A stretch of 54,881 nucleotides of DNA from Gammaproteobacteria bacterium (GCA_023475025.1 JAMCWB010000007.1:1-54881), one strand, 5' to 3'; positions 35,875 through 44,417 are shown, counted from the stretch's first letter. The notes: a model not told the origin generated them from the sequence alone. A program made the numbers and translations.

Positions 35875-36471
35875 TCAGAAACCCTGCTGCCAATGCAGCA
35901 GAACCGCCTGCATGGGCGCCGCATTGGCTTGATGGCCGGGCTGCCGGCTGCCAATCCAGGATACGCGCATATCTCCGTTACGTCCGATGTCGCGGCGCTA
36001 GAAAACTTCCAGGTCCAGCTGGCGACCGTCCGGCGTCAGGTCGAGGTTGACGGGTTGCAGGTTGAACTGGTTACCGACATAGCCTTGTGCGAGCATGACC
36101 TGGGTGCGCGCAGACTCCACGCGCAGCGGCTGCTGCAATGCCAACCCAAAACTCTGCCACTGGGCGGCCAGTTGCCAGCTGCTGCTGTCGACCCGACCCA
36201 GGCGCTGCAGCAGGCCCTGACCTTCGCCGTGACTTCGGCCCCAGTGAGCACTGTGCATCAGCCGTACATCGCCCTGCTGCCACTGGCCGGAAAGACTGAG
36301 AAAGCGAGCCTGGCTGTCTTCATCCAGCAGGCTGTCGCGCTCTGTGCTGCTGAGTTGGCCACCCAGGAGCACGGTTTCAGCTGGATTAGCGACAACCAGC
36401 GTGGGCAGCAAGGGCAAGCAGAGGGCGCTGGCAATGACCAGCGCTAGAGGTACAGGGGAGGTGGCATGCAT
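35875..36471 (-). pseudogene. Small exported beta-barrel protein with an in-frame TAG at codon 158
   Basis: The ATG at 36,471 gives a signal peptide (~1-28, ending VVA) and then about 130 residues of amphipathic beta pattern (SSWQLAAQWQSFGLALQQ, QPLRVES, DLTPDGRQLDLEVF) before TAG at 35,998-36,000. The same frame continues 40 residues (RRDIGRNGDMRVSWIG ... HWQQGF) to TGA at 35,875 and ends in Phe, as outer-membrane barrels do. The QPLRVES and DLxPDGRQLDLE stretches resemble the barrel end of Pseudomonas subtilase autotransporters, but the protease domain is absent. It is therefore either an autotransporter remnant or a small barrel protein broken by one base change. A hairpin covers its ribosome site. 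Confidence 0.7.
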
Positions 36472-36502
36472 CAGGGTGCTCCGTTATTGTTCTGGCACCC
36501 TG
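36472..36502 (-). promoter_or_regulatory. Hairpin abutting the start codon of the barrel gene
   Basis: On the minus strand CAGGGTGC pairs with GCACCCTG, and the 3' arm ends directly before the ATG. The only Shine-Dalgarno candidate (GGAG) lies at the loop-stem edge, so folding would hinder initiation. It could also be the terminator of the upstream GGDEF gene, though no T run follows. Confidence 0.4.
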
Positions 36503-36547
36503 TAAGTTATAGCACTGTCATTATTAACGCTCTGTGAATTCTGCGGG

Positions 36548-37291
36548 TCAGTTCTGGCTGACTGTTTCAGCCTGTTGCAGCTCAGTCAAACAGCTCTGGC
36601 TGCGATCGCGGCCACGACGCTGGGCTTCACCCAGGGCCATTTCCGCGCGGGTGACCAGGCTGTTGAAGTCCTCTTGCGCTTGCAGGCTGGCAATGCCGAC
36701 ACTGATGCTGATGGGATCGTCGACCAGCAGGTTGCTGTCTGCAGTCAGGCGGCGCAGCTTCTCTGCCAGCTCACTGCCTTGCTTGAGATCTGTATGCGGC
36801 AACAGCATAAGGAACTTGCCGCCACTCCAGCGACACACCAGGTCAGACTGGCGAATGGTGGTGCTCAGGAGTTTGCTGAAGCTGCGCAGTACTTCATCAC
36901 TGACCTGATGACCATGGTTCTGGTTGATGTGATTGAACTGGTCGAGCTCGATGGCGAGGATGCTCACAGGCACGTCGTGTCGTCGGCAGCGATTGAGCTC
37001 GGCATCAGCTTTGTCGCTCAGTCGCCAGCGATTCCACAAGCCGGTCAGAGGGTCGGTCTGGTTGCTTTGATGCGAGGCTTTGTCCTGCTCTTTCAGCTGT
37101 GCCTGCAGGTCATCGATCCGGTGGTCACGGGATTTCAGTCGGCCGACCAGAACGCGGTTATAGATCAGTGAGATAATCAGGAAGAAGACCAGAAAAACGG
37201 CGCCGGGCGCGGTAAGCGGCGAACCGGCTAACGCTGACATTTCCATAAAGGGCACCTGCTTCAGAGTGATACTGCCAGTCTGTACCGCCAT
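36548..37291 (-). CDS. Membrane GGDEF-like protein with degenerate active site
   Basis: A 247-residue protein with one N-terminal membrane helix (residues ~28-48), a short charged coiled-coil linker (~50-75) and a GGDEF domain (~78-235). The domain entry DPLTGLWNRW and the ELDQFNHINQNHG stretch are normal. The signature loop is SGGKF (156-160) in place of GGDEF, losing the acidic catalytic residues. The inhibitory-site motif RxxD is kept (R147-D150) five residues before it. So it probably binds c-di-GMP rather than making it. ATG 37,291 is used; ATG 37,246 is an alternative. It lies upstream of and in line with the barrel gene and is divergent from the chemoreceptor. Confidence 0.85.
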   Translation of the reverse strand: MAVQTGSITLKQVPFMEMSALAGSPLTAPGAVFLVFFLIISLIYNRVLVGRLKSRDHRIDDLQAQLKEQDKASHQSNQTDPLTGLWNRWRLSDKADAELNRCRRHDVPVSILAIELDQFNHINQNHGHQVSDEVLRSFSKLLSTTIRQSDLVCRWSGGKFLMLLPHTDLKQGSELAEKLRRLTADSNLLVDDPISISVGIASLQAQEDFNSLVTRAEMALGEAQRRGRDRSQSCLTELQQAETVSQN

Positions 37292-37593
37292 ATCGACTCA
37301 AGTCGCGAAACAGACATGTTCACTGGTCACAATGGCGCTGAAAGCGGGATTCGTCAAGTTGGCAAAAAATGCTGCCGGTAGGGTAAAGCTTTGTTTTGCC
37401 GGGCCGATAAAAGCTTATGAATGCAAAAAAGCATGTGCCATAACTCTAATATAAATGGCGGCTGCTGCCGCAATGTGTCAATTATCGGACTATTGTTGGT
37501 ATTGGCTGTAGCGGTAACGCCAAGCTCCTGCCAGCGTTTCGTGGCAGGGCAGCACGGCTGTACTGGACCCTCGGGTAATCAATTGAGGTCGTT
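37292..37593. other. Intergenic region with FliA promoter and long leader
   Basis: The 302 bases separate the GGDEF-like gene and the chemoreceptor gene. They contain the FliA promoter at 37,384-37,410 and a leader of about 170 bases. Within the leader CCTGCCA and TGGCAGG (about 37,530-37,551) can pair as a seven-base-pair hairpin. No gene is seen. Confidence 0.6.
37384..37410 (+). promoter_or_regulatory. Sigma-28 (FliA) promoter of the chemoreceptor gene
   Basis: TAAA (37,384-37,387), a 15-base spacer and GCCGATAA (37,403-37,410) match the FliA consensus TAAA-N15-GCCGATAA at every stated position. It points toward the chemoreceptor at 37,594, a class of gene commonly under FliA control. Transcription would start near 37,418. 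Confidence 0.85.
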
Positions 37594-39522
37594 ATGAATG
37601 AGAGCACCCCCCGGCTGGGCTTTGGCGTCCGGCTAACCCTGATGCTGGTTGGTTTGATACTGGTATCCATAGTGACTGTTTCCAGTCTTATTCTGATGTC
37701 CTACCGCGCTTCCTATACGGAAGCAAGCATTGACCAGTTGCAGACCATGGGTGAACTCAATGCGCAGTCATTCGAGGACTGGGCGCGGGCACGTCAGGAT
37801 GAGATGCGCTACTTGGCAGACGTGAATGCCAGCGTACATGGCAATCTTGATGAGCTGGAGCATCTGCTTGAGCGTATCGCCGAGGCGCAGGGCTTTTATG
37901 ACACCATCTTTTTCGTGGGTACGGATGGACGTGGTGTGGTGGGCGTCTCCTATGATGGCCGCGCCCAGGTCATGCGGCGCAGCGAAGCGCAAGCCTTCGA
38001 CGTCGCTGACCGCGCCTGGTTCCAGCGTGCTATCAGCGGCACTGACACCTTTTCCCAGCCGGTCGTGTCGCGGGCTACCGGTAATCGCGTTTCCACAGTG
38101 GCGATTCCGGTGCGGCGTGGCGGTGAAATTGTCGGCGTCATGCGCGGTGCGGTGATGGTGGACACCATTATTGACCGGGTAGCCGAATTAAGCCGCTCGG
38201 CAGGTACCGAGATATTTCTCCTGGACAGCGAGGGTGAGCCGGTTACCACGGCAGACTCACTGCGTGGGGTCAGTGGTCAGGTTAACACCGAGGCGGGCCA
38301 GGCCATGGCGGCCGGGCGCAGCGGGGTGGGCTCTTACCAGAACGCCGCCGGAACTGCCGTGATTGGTAGTTACACCTTTATCCCCATGCTTGGCTGGGGG
38401 CTGGTGGTGGAAACCGACGAGTCGGTCGCGATGGCGGAGTTGAACCGCATGATGTGGCTGATTGTGGGTGTGTCGGCGCTGATCCTGCTCCTGGCCGTAG
38501 GTATCTGCCTGCTGATGGTGCGTTCAGTCTTGCGCACGCTGGGCGGTGACCCGCAGTATGCAGCGGATGTGGTGCATCGAGTGTCCGAAGGTGATCTGAC
38601 GGCGGATATTGCCCTCAAGGCCGGTGATTCTGCCAGCTTGCTGGCCTCTATCCAGACCATGCAGTCGAGCTTGCGCACCATGCTGGGTGAGGTCAACCAG
38701 TACTCCGAGCAGGTGGCGGCAGCGGCTACCGAGTTATCGCATATCAGTGAAGAAACTGAAGCGGGCATGCAGCAGCAAACCACGCAGATCAACAGTGCTG
38801 CGGCGGCCATGAATGAAATGACGGCTACGGTCGAAGAAGTCGCCAGCAATACCTTGCGGGCTGCAGACAGTGCCAAGGAAGTCAGTGGCAATGCTAACAG
38901 TGGGCGCGTGGTGGTCGGCAATACCGTAACGGCAATCAACAGTCTGGCCGATGATATCGAGAATGCGACTACAGTGGTGACCGAGCTGAAGGAAGATAGC
39001 GACCGCATCGGTCATGTGTTGCAGGTTATCGAGAATATTGCCGAACAGACTAATCTGCTGGCCTTGAATGCGGCCATTGAGGCTGCACGAGCCGGTGAAA
39101 GTGGTCGTGGCTTTGCCGTCGTTGCCGATGAGGTGCGTTCCCTGGCCAGTCGGACCAAGGATTCAACCACCGAAATCCAGAGCACGATCGAAAAACTGCA
39201 GGCTGGTGCGCTCAAAGCTGAAAAGGTCATGCAGGTCAGCCGTGAAAGTGCCCAGGGTACGGTAGATCACGTCGGTGAAACCGGTGAAGCCCTGGAAAGC
39301 ATCGCCAAGGGTGTGGTGCTCATCGATGAGATGATGCAGCAGATCGCCAGTGCGGCAGAAGAGCAAACCGCAACCGCCCGGGAAATCAACCAGAACATTC
39401 ACGGCGTCAACGATGTGGCCCAGCAGACCAGTCACAGTGTCGAGCAATCGACCCAGGCCAGCGAGGCCCTGGCCAAACTGGCCGAGCAGCTACGCGCCCT
39501 GGTCCAGCAGTTCCGTGTCTGA
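37594..39522 (+). CDS. Methyl-accepting chemotaxis protein with Cache sensor
   Basis: A 642-residue chemoreceptor. It has a membrane helix at ~10-32, a periplasmic double-Cache-like domain (~35-280, with [11 protein letters not shown] and [16 protein letters not shown] motifs), a second helix at ~287-310, a HAMP domain (~310-365) and a cytoplasmic signalling hairpin. The hairpin tip [20 protein letters not shown] (20 residues) contacts CheA and CheW. There is no C-terminal CheR/CheB tether pentapeptide. The ligand cannot be told; Cache domains often bind amino or organic acids. It is driven by the FliA promoter above and ends in a weak hairpin. Confidence 0.93.
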   Translation: MNESTPRLGFGVRLTLMLVGLILVSIVTVSSLILMSYRASYTEASIDQLQTMGELNAQSFEDWARARQDEMRYLADVNASVHGNLDELEHLLERIAEAQGFYDTIFFVGTDGRGVVGVSYDGRAQVMRRSEAQAFDVADRAWFQRAISGTDTFSQPVVSRATGNRVSTVAIPVRRGGEIVGVMRGAVMVDTIIDRVAELSRSAGTEIFLLDSEGEPVTTADSLRGVSGQVNTEAGQAMAAGRSGVGSYQNAAGTAVIGSYTFIPMLGWGLVVETDESVAMAELNRMMWLIVGVSALILLLAVGICLLMVRSVLRTLGGDPQYAADVVHRVSEGDLTADIALKAGDSASLLASIQTMQSSLRTMLGEVNQYSEQVAAAATELSHISEETEAGMQQQTTQINSAAAAMNEMTATVEEVASNTLRAADSAKEVSGNANSGRVVVGNTVTAINSLADDIENATTVVTELKEDSDRIGHVLQVIENIAEQTNLLALNAAIEAARAGESGRGFAVVADEVRSLASRTKDSTTEIQSTIEKLQAGALKAEKVMQVSRESAQGTVDHVGETGEALESIAKGVVLIDEMMQQIASAAEEQTATAREINQNIHGVNDVAQQTSHSVEQSTQASEALAKLAEQLRALVQQFRV

Positions 39523-39541
39523 TGCATCCAGGATCAACCTA

Positions 39542-39564
39542 CGGGGCCGAGCAGGCCCCGCTTT
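39542..39564 (+). terminator. Hairpin after the chemoreceptor gene
   Basis: CGGGGCC and GGCCCCG pair around a five-base loop and are followed by CTTT. It is a plausible weak terminator 19 bases past the stop, near the convergent hydrolase gene end at 39,579. Confidence 0.6.
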
Positions 39565-39578
39565 GGCTGGGCGGCCAG

Positions 39579-40550
39579 TCAGCCAGTCGCATAGTGACGT
39601 TGCAGGAAGTCCAGTAACAAGCGATTGACCGCTGCAGGCTGCTCAGCCTGGATCCAGTGTCCGCAGTCAGCCACTAGATGTTGCTCGATCCGCGGGATAA
39701 CCGTCGGCATTTTCTTGATGGTATAGGCTTCAAGCTGGCCCACCGGATCGCGGTCGCCAATCACAAAGAGTGCCGGCTGCTCGATCTTGCACCCGGCCAG
39801 ATCGGCAGTCACTTCCCAGTTGCGCTCAAAGTTGCGGTACCAGTTGATCGGGCCGTGGAAGCCTGAGCGCTCGAAGGTATCCACATAGACCTGAAAGGCT
39901 TCAGGTGGGCACCAGGCCGGTGCTTCGCCGCTATCGTCGCGATCATCCAGCCAGCGGGCGTCGGCAGGTTTGTCCTGGACCAGCGAATTGCCAGCGTCAG
40001 TGGAAGACATGCCGTGCATGATGATGCGCATGGTGCGTGGAATATTCTCCGCCAGCTCGGCTTCAGCGCGGTCCGGTTGCTGGAAGTACAGCATGTAGTG
40101 AAATTTGTCCTGATACAGCTCGCGCATGACCTCGATGGCCGGGCGTTTGGGTCGGCCGCCATAGGGCACTGACAAACCGCCCACCACGCTGACGCGTTCC
40201 GGTTCGAGCAGAGCCAGGTGCCAGGCAATGGGTGCGCCCCAATCATGGCCGATCATGGCAACACGTGAGTGCCCCAACTGATCCATCGCCTGCTGGATGT
40301 CGCCACAAATGGTGATGATGTCATAGGCATGTGCCGCCTTGGGCGCGCTGGTTTTGCCATAACCGCGCATCTCGGGAGCCATGACCCGGTAACCGGCAGC
40401 GCTCAGGGCGGTGATCTGGTGGCGCCATGAGTACCAGCACTCAGGAAAGCCATGCAGCAACCAGACCACCGGGCCATCGAGCGGGCCGGCGCTGTAGAGG
40501 CTCAGCTCAATAGTGTCGAGTTGCAGCATCTGGTGTTCATAGCTTGGCAT
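39579..40550 (-). CDS. Epoxide-hydrolase-like alpha/beta hydrolase
   Basis: A 323-residue cytoplasmic alpha/beta hydrolase. It has the oxyanion motif HGFPECWYSW (~33-42), the nucleophile elbow GHDWGA with Asp as nucleophile (~103-108), an acid in IGDRDPVG (~264-271) and the catalytic His in DCGHWIQ (~295-301). This is the soluble epoxide hydrolase/haloalkane dehalogenase pattern; HGFPE and the cap tyrosines favour epoxide hydrolase. The natural substrate is unknown. Its promoter region shares the intergenic space with a structured repeat. Confidence 0.85.
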   Translation of the reverse strand: MPSYEHQMLQLDTIELSLYSAGPLDGPVVWLLHGFPECWYSWRHQITALSAAGYRVMAPEMRGYGKTSAPKAAHAYDIITICGDIQQAMDQLGHSRVAMIGHDWGAPIAWHLALLEPERVSVVGGLSVPYGGRPKRPAIEVMRELYQDKFHYMLYFQQPDRAEAELAENIPRTMRIIMHGMSSTDAGNSLVQDKPADARWLDDRDDSGEAPAWCPPEAFQVYVDTFERSGFHGPINWYRNFERNWEVTADLAGCKIEQPALFVIGDRDPVGQLEAYTIKKMPTVIPRIEQHLVADCGHWIQAEQPAAVNRLLLDFLQRHYATG

Positions 40551-40924
40551 GGTGATTCACTTCTCCGGCAATCAGATTTCAATATTGAATCAGCTTACTA
40601 GGCTCGCTGCCAGGCTGCAGCTGCCATGCAGTTGCTGAATGTTCTGCTGTTCAGTTCGGTATGGGTTGCTATCAAGGACACACTGATTAAAGGGCGTCAG
40701 CGTACCAGTCTGATTTGCGCAGACCGGTTCTGGACACGCCGTGAACCCGTCCATGGGGGCTCGTAGATGCCATCCATGGCATCTAACGGTCCAGAACCGG
40801 TCTACGCAAAACAGACTGACAAGGGATTGTGCAATTAATCAGTGCTCCCATGACGTGGTTTTCCTGCAGCAAAGATCAAAGTCATCTATCTTGATAATGC
40901 ACTCGCCAGAAGGATGGGCAGGGA
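40551..40924. other. Divergent intergenic region carrying a structured repeat
   Basis: These 374 bases lie between divergent genes and must hold both promoters. Most of the middle is occupied by the nested palindromic element at 40,681-40,844. No gene is seen. Confidence 0.6.
40706..40818. repeat. Structured palindromic repeat, copy A
   Basis: A 30-base left arm (40,706-40,735) and right arm (40,789-40,818) are reverse complements with two mismatches. They enclose a 53-base core with two hairpins. Hairpin 1 pairs GAACCC with GGGCTC-type sequence, and hairpin 2 pairs TAGATGCCA with TGGCATCTA. Both loops contain TCCATG. Outside the arms, CACTGATTAA (40,681-40,690) and TTAATCAGTG (40,835-40,844) are a further perfect inverted pair. 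The core aligns with copy B, the arms do not. Confidence 0.85.
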
Positions 40925-43837
40925 ATGAGAAAATTACGTGCTGGCGGCTTGTCGCTGCAGTGGTTACTGGCAGGTGGCATTGTGCTCAGTTTGTTGGCGG
41001 TCATGCTGGTGACCGTAGTGCAGGGCTATCGAGGTACCAGTGCCGCCATGCTTGCCGCCGGTGAGGATTCAGCGCGGCAACTCGCGGTAATCATGGATGA
41101 GCGGGCAGGGCGTTTGATCAGTCCGGCAGAGACGACTTTGCGCGCCTTGGCACATGATCCGCTGGCCTCGGCAACTGATCTTGACCAGCGCCTGCAGCGT
41201 TTGCCCTTGCTGGTGGAGGTGCTGGAGGCCAATGCGACCCTGAGTGCGGTCTATATCGGTTATGCCAACGGGGAGTTCCTTCTGGTTCGCCCGCTATCGG
41301 CGCGGCCAGCCAATCTGGCGGTAACTCCGCCAGAACAGGCGGCCTATCTGGTGCAAAGCAAGCACTTTGCTGCCAACCAGCAGATTGAGGGCCATTGGCA
41401 GTTTTATGATGCCGAGCTGAATCTTCTACGTGGTCATGGTCTGCCGGAGTACCAGTTTGATCCACGCACCCGCCCCTGGTACCAGCAAGCACGCGAGACC
41501 GGTGAATTACGGCTGACAGCCCCCTACGTCTTTTTTACCACCGGTGAAGTCGGTTTGAGCATGTCCTTGCCCAGCAAGGCCGGCGATGCGGTGATCGGGC
41601 TGGATGCAGCCCTTGGGGATCTGGCAACGGAGCTGCGCGACATGCGCATGACGCCCGGCAGTCAGGTTGCTGTGGTTGATGCCGATGGACGCATTCTGGC
41701 CTATCCCGATCTCGAGCAGATCCTGTTGCAGGAGAATGGTACTTTTCGGCTTGCCCGCCTACCTGAACTGATTAACCCGGCCTTGTATGAACTCTCCGGG
41801 CAGGTTGCGCTGCGTGAAGAACAAACCGAACCGGTCAGTTTTCTGCTGGACAATGCGACCTGGTACGGCATCAGCCTGCCATTGGCCGCGTTTGATGATT
41901 CCGGTGTGCATATTCTGATTGCTATTCCCGGGTGGGAGTTGCTTGCCGGAGCAAGGGCCATTCTGCTGGATCAGTCGATCTGGGCGCTGGCGATCATGCT
42001 GGTGATCCTGCCCATGGGCTGGGTATTCGGGCGGCGCCTGGGTCAGCCTCTCACTCAATTGGCTGAACAGGTGCGGGCATTCAGTGATTTCGACTTTACC
42101 CAGCCGCCGCGGGTACGCTCGCGAGTGTCCGAGGTCAATAACCTGAGTATTTTGATGGGGCGTATGGGCTCGGCCATTGATCGCTTCCAGCAAATCACCC
42201 TGGCTCTGAGCCACGAGCCGCACCTTGAGCAGATGCTCGATGAGGTGATGGAGCACCTGGTCGCTACCGCCGAAGGGCGCAGTGGTGCTGTGTACCTGTG
42301 TGACGATACCGATAGTGCCCTTAACTGCAGTAGCAGGTATCGAGGAGCCCATTACCCGGACAGTTTTGTGCTGGACGCGGCGTTCAAGCAGGCGCCGGAA
42401 GAGCAGTTGCTGGCGCATCTGGATACCGAGCACAGCTATCTGGTAGTAGCGTTGCACGATCGTCACAAAGCATTGCTGGGTTTGCTGGTAGTTGAGCTTT
42501 CGGTGCAGCTGGAGGGTGATTTCCGACAGCGTTTGCAACGCTTTGTACAAGACCTCTCTGGCACTCTCTCGGTGGCGATTGAAACGCGCATCCTGTTTGC
42601 CGGTCAGCAACGGCTGTTGGATGCCATCATCCGCTTGCTGGCCGATGCCATTGACGCCAAATCTCCCTATACCGGTGGGCACTGCGAACGGGTACCGCAA
42701 TTGGCTGAGCTCTTGCTGCGCCAGGCGGAGGCGGAGTCTGAAGGCCCCCTGGCTGGTTTCGAGATGGACGAAGATCAGCGCTACGCCTTCCATCTGGCCT
42801 CCTGGTTGCACGATTGTGGCAAGATCACCAGTCCCGAATATGTGGTCGACAAGGCAACCAAACTGGAGACCATCTATAACCGCATCCATGAAATACGTAC
42901 CCGCTTCGAAGTGCTCTGGCGTGATGCCGAGATTGAGCGTCTGCGCGGGCAGTTGCAGGGGGGAGATGCCGAGCAGTTAGCGCGTGACTGCCAGGCCATA
43001 CAGGAACGCTTGCAGGCAGAGTTTGCTCTGGTGGCCATTGCCAATATCGGCGGTGAAGCCATGTCTGATGAGCAAATTACCGAGCTTGAGCAGATTGCCC
43101 AGCGGCGCTGGATGCGCCACTTTGACAATCGTCTGGGGCTATCCTTGGCCGAACAGGCGCGTATGGCAGATATTGCGCACCAGGAGCTGCCCGTCAGTGA
43201 GGCGTTGCTGGCCGACCGCCCCGAGCATATCTTCCCTTGGGGAGACAAGAAGCCACCCGTTGAGCGGGATAATCCTGCCAATCGCTGGGGCTTCGATATG
43301 GCGCTGCCAGAGCATGCCATGCATCTGGGTGAGTTGTATAACCTGCGGATTCGGCGTGGCACACTGACGCCGGAGGAGCGTTTCAAGATCAATGACCACA
43401 TAGTGCAGACCCTGATCATGCTCGAGGGTTTGCCCTTCCCGCGTAACTTGCAGCGGGTTCCTGAACTGGCTGCAACCCACCACGAAACGCTGGACGGGCG
43501 AGGCTACCCTTGTCGTTTGACGGCTGCAGAGCTGGGCGTTCCGGAGCGTATCATGGCGATTGCCGATATCTTCGAAGCCCTGACTGCGGCAGACCGGCCC
43601 TACAAGGAGGCCAAACCGCTGTCCGTCTCGCTGGATATCCTGGTCACCATGGCAGAACAGCAGCATGTGGATGCAGACCTGTTGCATCTGTTTATTGCTC
43701 GCGGCATCTATCGTCAGTATGCGCAGATGTTTTTGCAGCCGGTGCAATGTGATGCTGTGGATGAAGCCCGGTTGCTGGCCAGGCTCGATGCCTTGATTAA
43801 AACCAGCCCAGCTGCAAGCCCAGGGCGCCCAAGCTGA
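40925..43837 (+). CDS. Cache/HAMP/GAF-like HD-GYP phosphodiesterase with a long insertion
   Basis: A 970-residue membrane signalling protein. It has a helix at ~13-35, a periplasmic double-Cache-like sensor (~40-340, with RPWYQQARETGELRLTAPYV cited by its start RPWYQQARET), a second helix (~348-370), a HAMP segment, a GAF-like region (~430-555) and an HD-GYP domain. HD-GYP residues visible are H586, H629-D630 (LHDCGKI), H852-H853 and GYP at 860-862. Between HD and HHE lie about 220 residues instead of the usual ~60, the extra being mostly charged helix. The expected reaction is c-di-GMP hydrolysis. The 3' end overlaps the convergent BLUF gene by 41 bases. Confidence 0.88.
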   Translation: MRKLRAGGLSLQWLLAGGIVLSLLAVMLVTVVQGYRGTSAAMLAAGEDSARQLAVIMDERAGRLISPAETTLRALAHDPLASATDLDQRLQRLPLLVEVLEANATLSAVYIGYANGEFLLVRPLSARPANLAVTPPEQAAYLVQSKHFAANQQIEGHWQFYDAELNLLRGHGLPEYQFDPRTRPWYQQARETGELRLTAPYVFFTTGEVGLSMSLPSKAGDAVIGLDAALGDLATELRDMRMTPGSQVAVVDADGRILAYPDLEQILLQENGTFRLARLPELINPALYELSGQVALREEQTEPVSFLLDNATWYGISLPLAAFDDSGVHILIAIPGWELLAGARAILLDQSIWALAIMLVILPMGWVFGRRLGQPLTQLAEQVRAFSDFDFTQPPRVRSRVSEVNNLSILMGRMGSAIDRFQQITLALSHEPHLEQMLDEVMEHLVATAEGRSGAVYLCDDTDSALNCSSRYRGAHYPDSFVLDAAFKQAPEEQLLAHLDTEHSYLVVALHDRHKALLGLLVVELSVQLEGDFRQRLQRFVQDLSGTLSVAIETRILFAGQQRLLDAIIRLLADAIDAKSPYTGGHCERVPQLAELLLRQAEAESEGPLAGFEMDEDQRYAFHLASWLHDCGKITSPEYVVDKATKLETIYNRIHEIRTRFEVLWRDAEIERLRGQLQGGDAEQLARDCQAIQERLQAEFALVAIANIGGEAMSDEQITELEQIAQRRWMRHFDNRLGLSLAEQARMADIAHQELPVSEALLADRPEHIFPWGDKKPPVERDNPANRWGFDMALPEHAMHLGELYNLRIRRGTLTPEERFKINDHIVQTLIMLEGLPFPRNLQRVPELAATHHETLDGRGYPCRLTAAELGVPERIMAIADIFEALTAADRPYKEAKPLSVSLDILVTMAEQQHVDADLLHLFIARGIYRQYAQMFLQPVQCDAVDEARLLARLDALIKTSPAASPGRPS

Positions 43838-44417
43838 CCAGCAAGGCAATACTGCTGAGGACGATGGCAACAATCGGAATGATGGCTGCACCCTCTGCGT
43901 CAGGCGCCTGGGTATCAAGCGTAGGTGAGTCCAGTTGGATACTCCGGCTGGGTGACGAGGGTTTAGCCTCTGGCGCTGGTTCAGTCGGGTCCGGGACGCC
44001 CTGCATCAACTGCATGACGCGTTCAACCAGATGGTGGTCGAACCGGTAGGGGTCAAAGAGATCAAAGCCGTGTTCACTCATCAAGCGGCTCATGCTCTGA
44101 TCCAGCGGCACATATTTCATGTTCCAGTCAGGAAAGGACAAGCGTTTGATCGGTTCGCTGGCAAGAATCTTCAGGTCCGTGTGGCGCTTGTCTTTCAGCA
44201 ACGTCCGGTACAGGCCTTCCACCTTGCTGCGCTCGCCTTCAAGGCACTGGAAAAAGCATCCATCGCCGTAATACAGCATGCCGACCAACCCGTTGCGCCG
44301 GTTATTGCGGCGAGAGGTGGAGAGGATTCGGGAAACTGTGGGCTCGACGCCGTCTGCCGCGGGCAGGCTGTCAAAAGTTGCGCGGCTGATGTAAATGATG
44401 CGGACCAGCTCTGTCAT
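43797..44417 (-). CDS. BLUF photoreceptor with C-terminal membrane anchor
   Basis: A 206-residue protein. Residues ~4-97 are a BLUF domain with the flavin-site residues in place: Tyr9 (IIYIS), Asn39 (SRRNN), Gln57 (FFQCLEGE), and Trp98/Met100 (FPDWNM). A helical cap follows (~100-140), then a proline-rich linker (~141-173) and a hydrophobic tail of about 28 residues (AIIPIVAIVLSSIALLVSLG) that should cross the membrane. BLUF proteins sense blue light through FAD. Short BLUF proteins act through partners. Its convergent overlap with the HD-GYP gene makes c-di-GMP control a possible output, which is inference. Confidence 0.87.
   Translation of the reverse strand: MTELVRIIYISRATFDSLPAADGVEPTVSRILSTSRRNNRRNGLVGMLYYGDGCFFQCLEGERSKVEGLYRTLLKDKRHTDLKILASEPIKRLSFPDWNMKYVPLDQSMSRLMSEHGFDLFDPYRFDHHLVERVMQLMQGVPDPTEPAPEAKPSSPSRSIQLDSPTLDTQAPDAEGAAIIPIVAIVLSSIALLVSLGALGLQLGWF

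Noticed and set aside
14520..36000. TAG reassigned to an amino acid throughout the genome.
   Set aside because: prc and plsC end at TAG at the expected protein length, so TAG works as a stop. The two in-frame cases need a local explanation.
40706..40818. The structured repeat as an intrinsic terminator or an insertion sequence.
   Set aside because: Copy A lies between divergent genes, no T tract follows, and there is no transposase or target duplication, so neither label fits.
41759..42889. A 376-residue open frame on the minus strand inside the HD-GYP gene.
   Set aside because: It is antisense to a gene with clear domains, has no family motifs and is rich in His and Gln as mirror frames of G+C-rich coding DNA tend to be.
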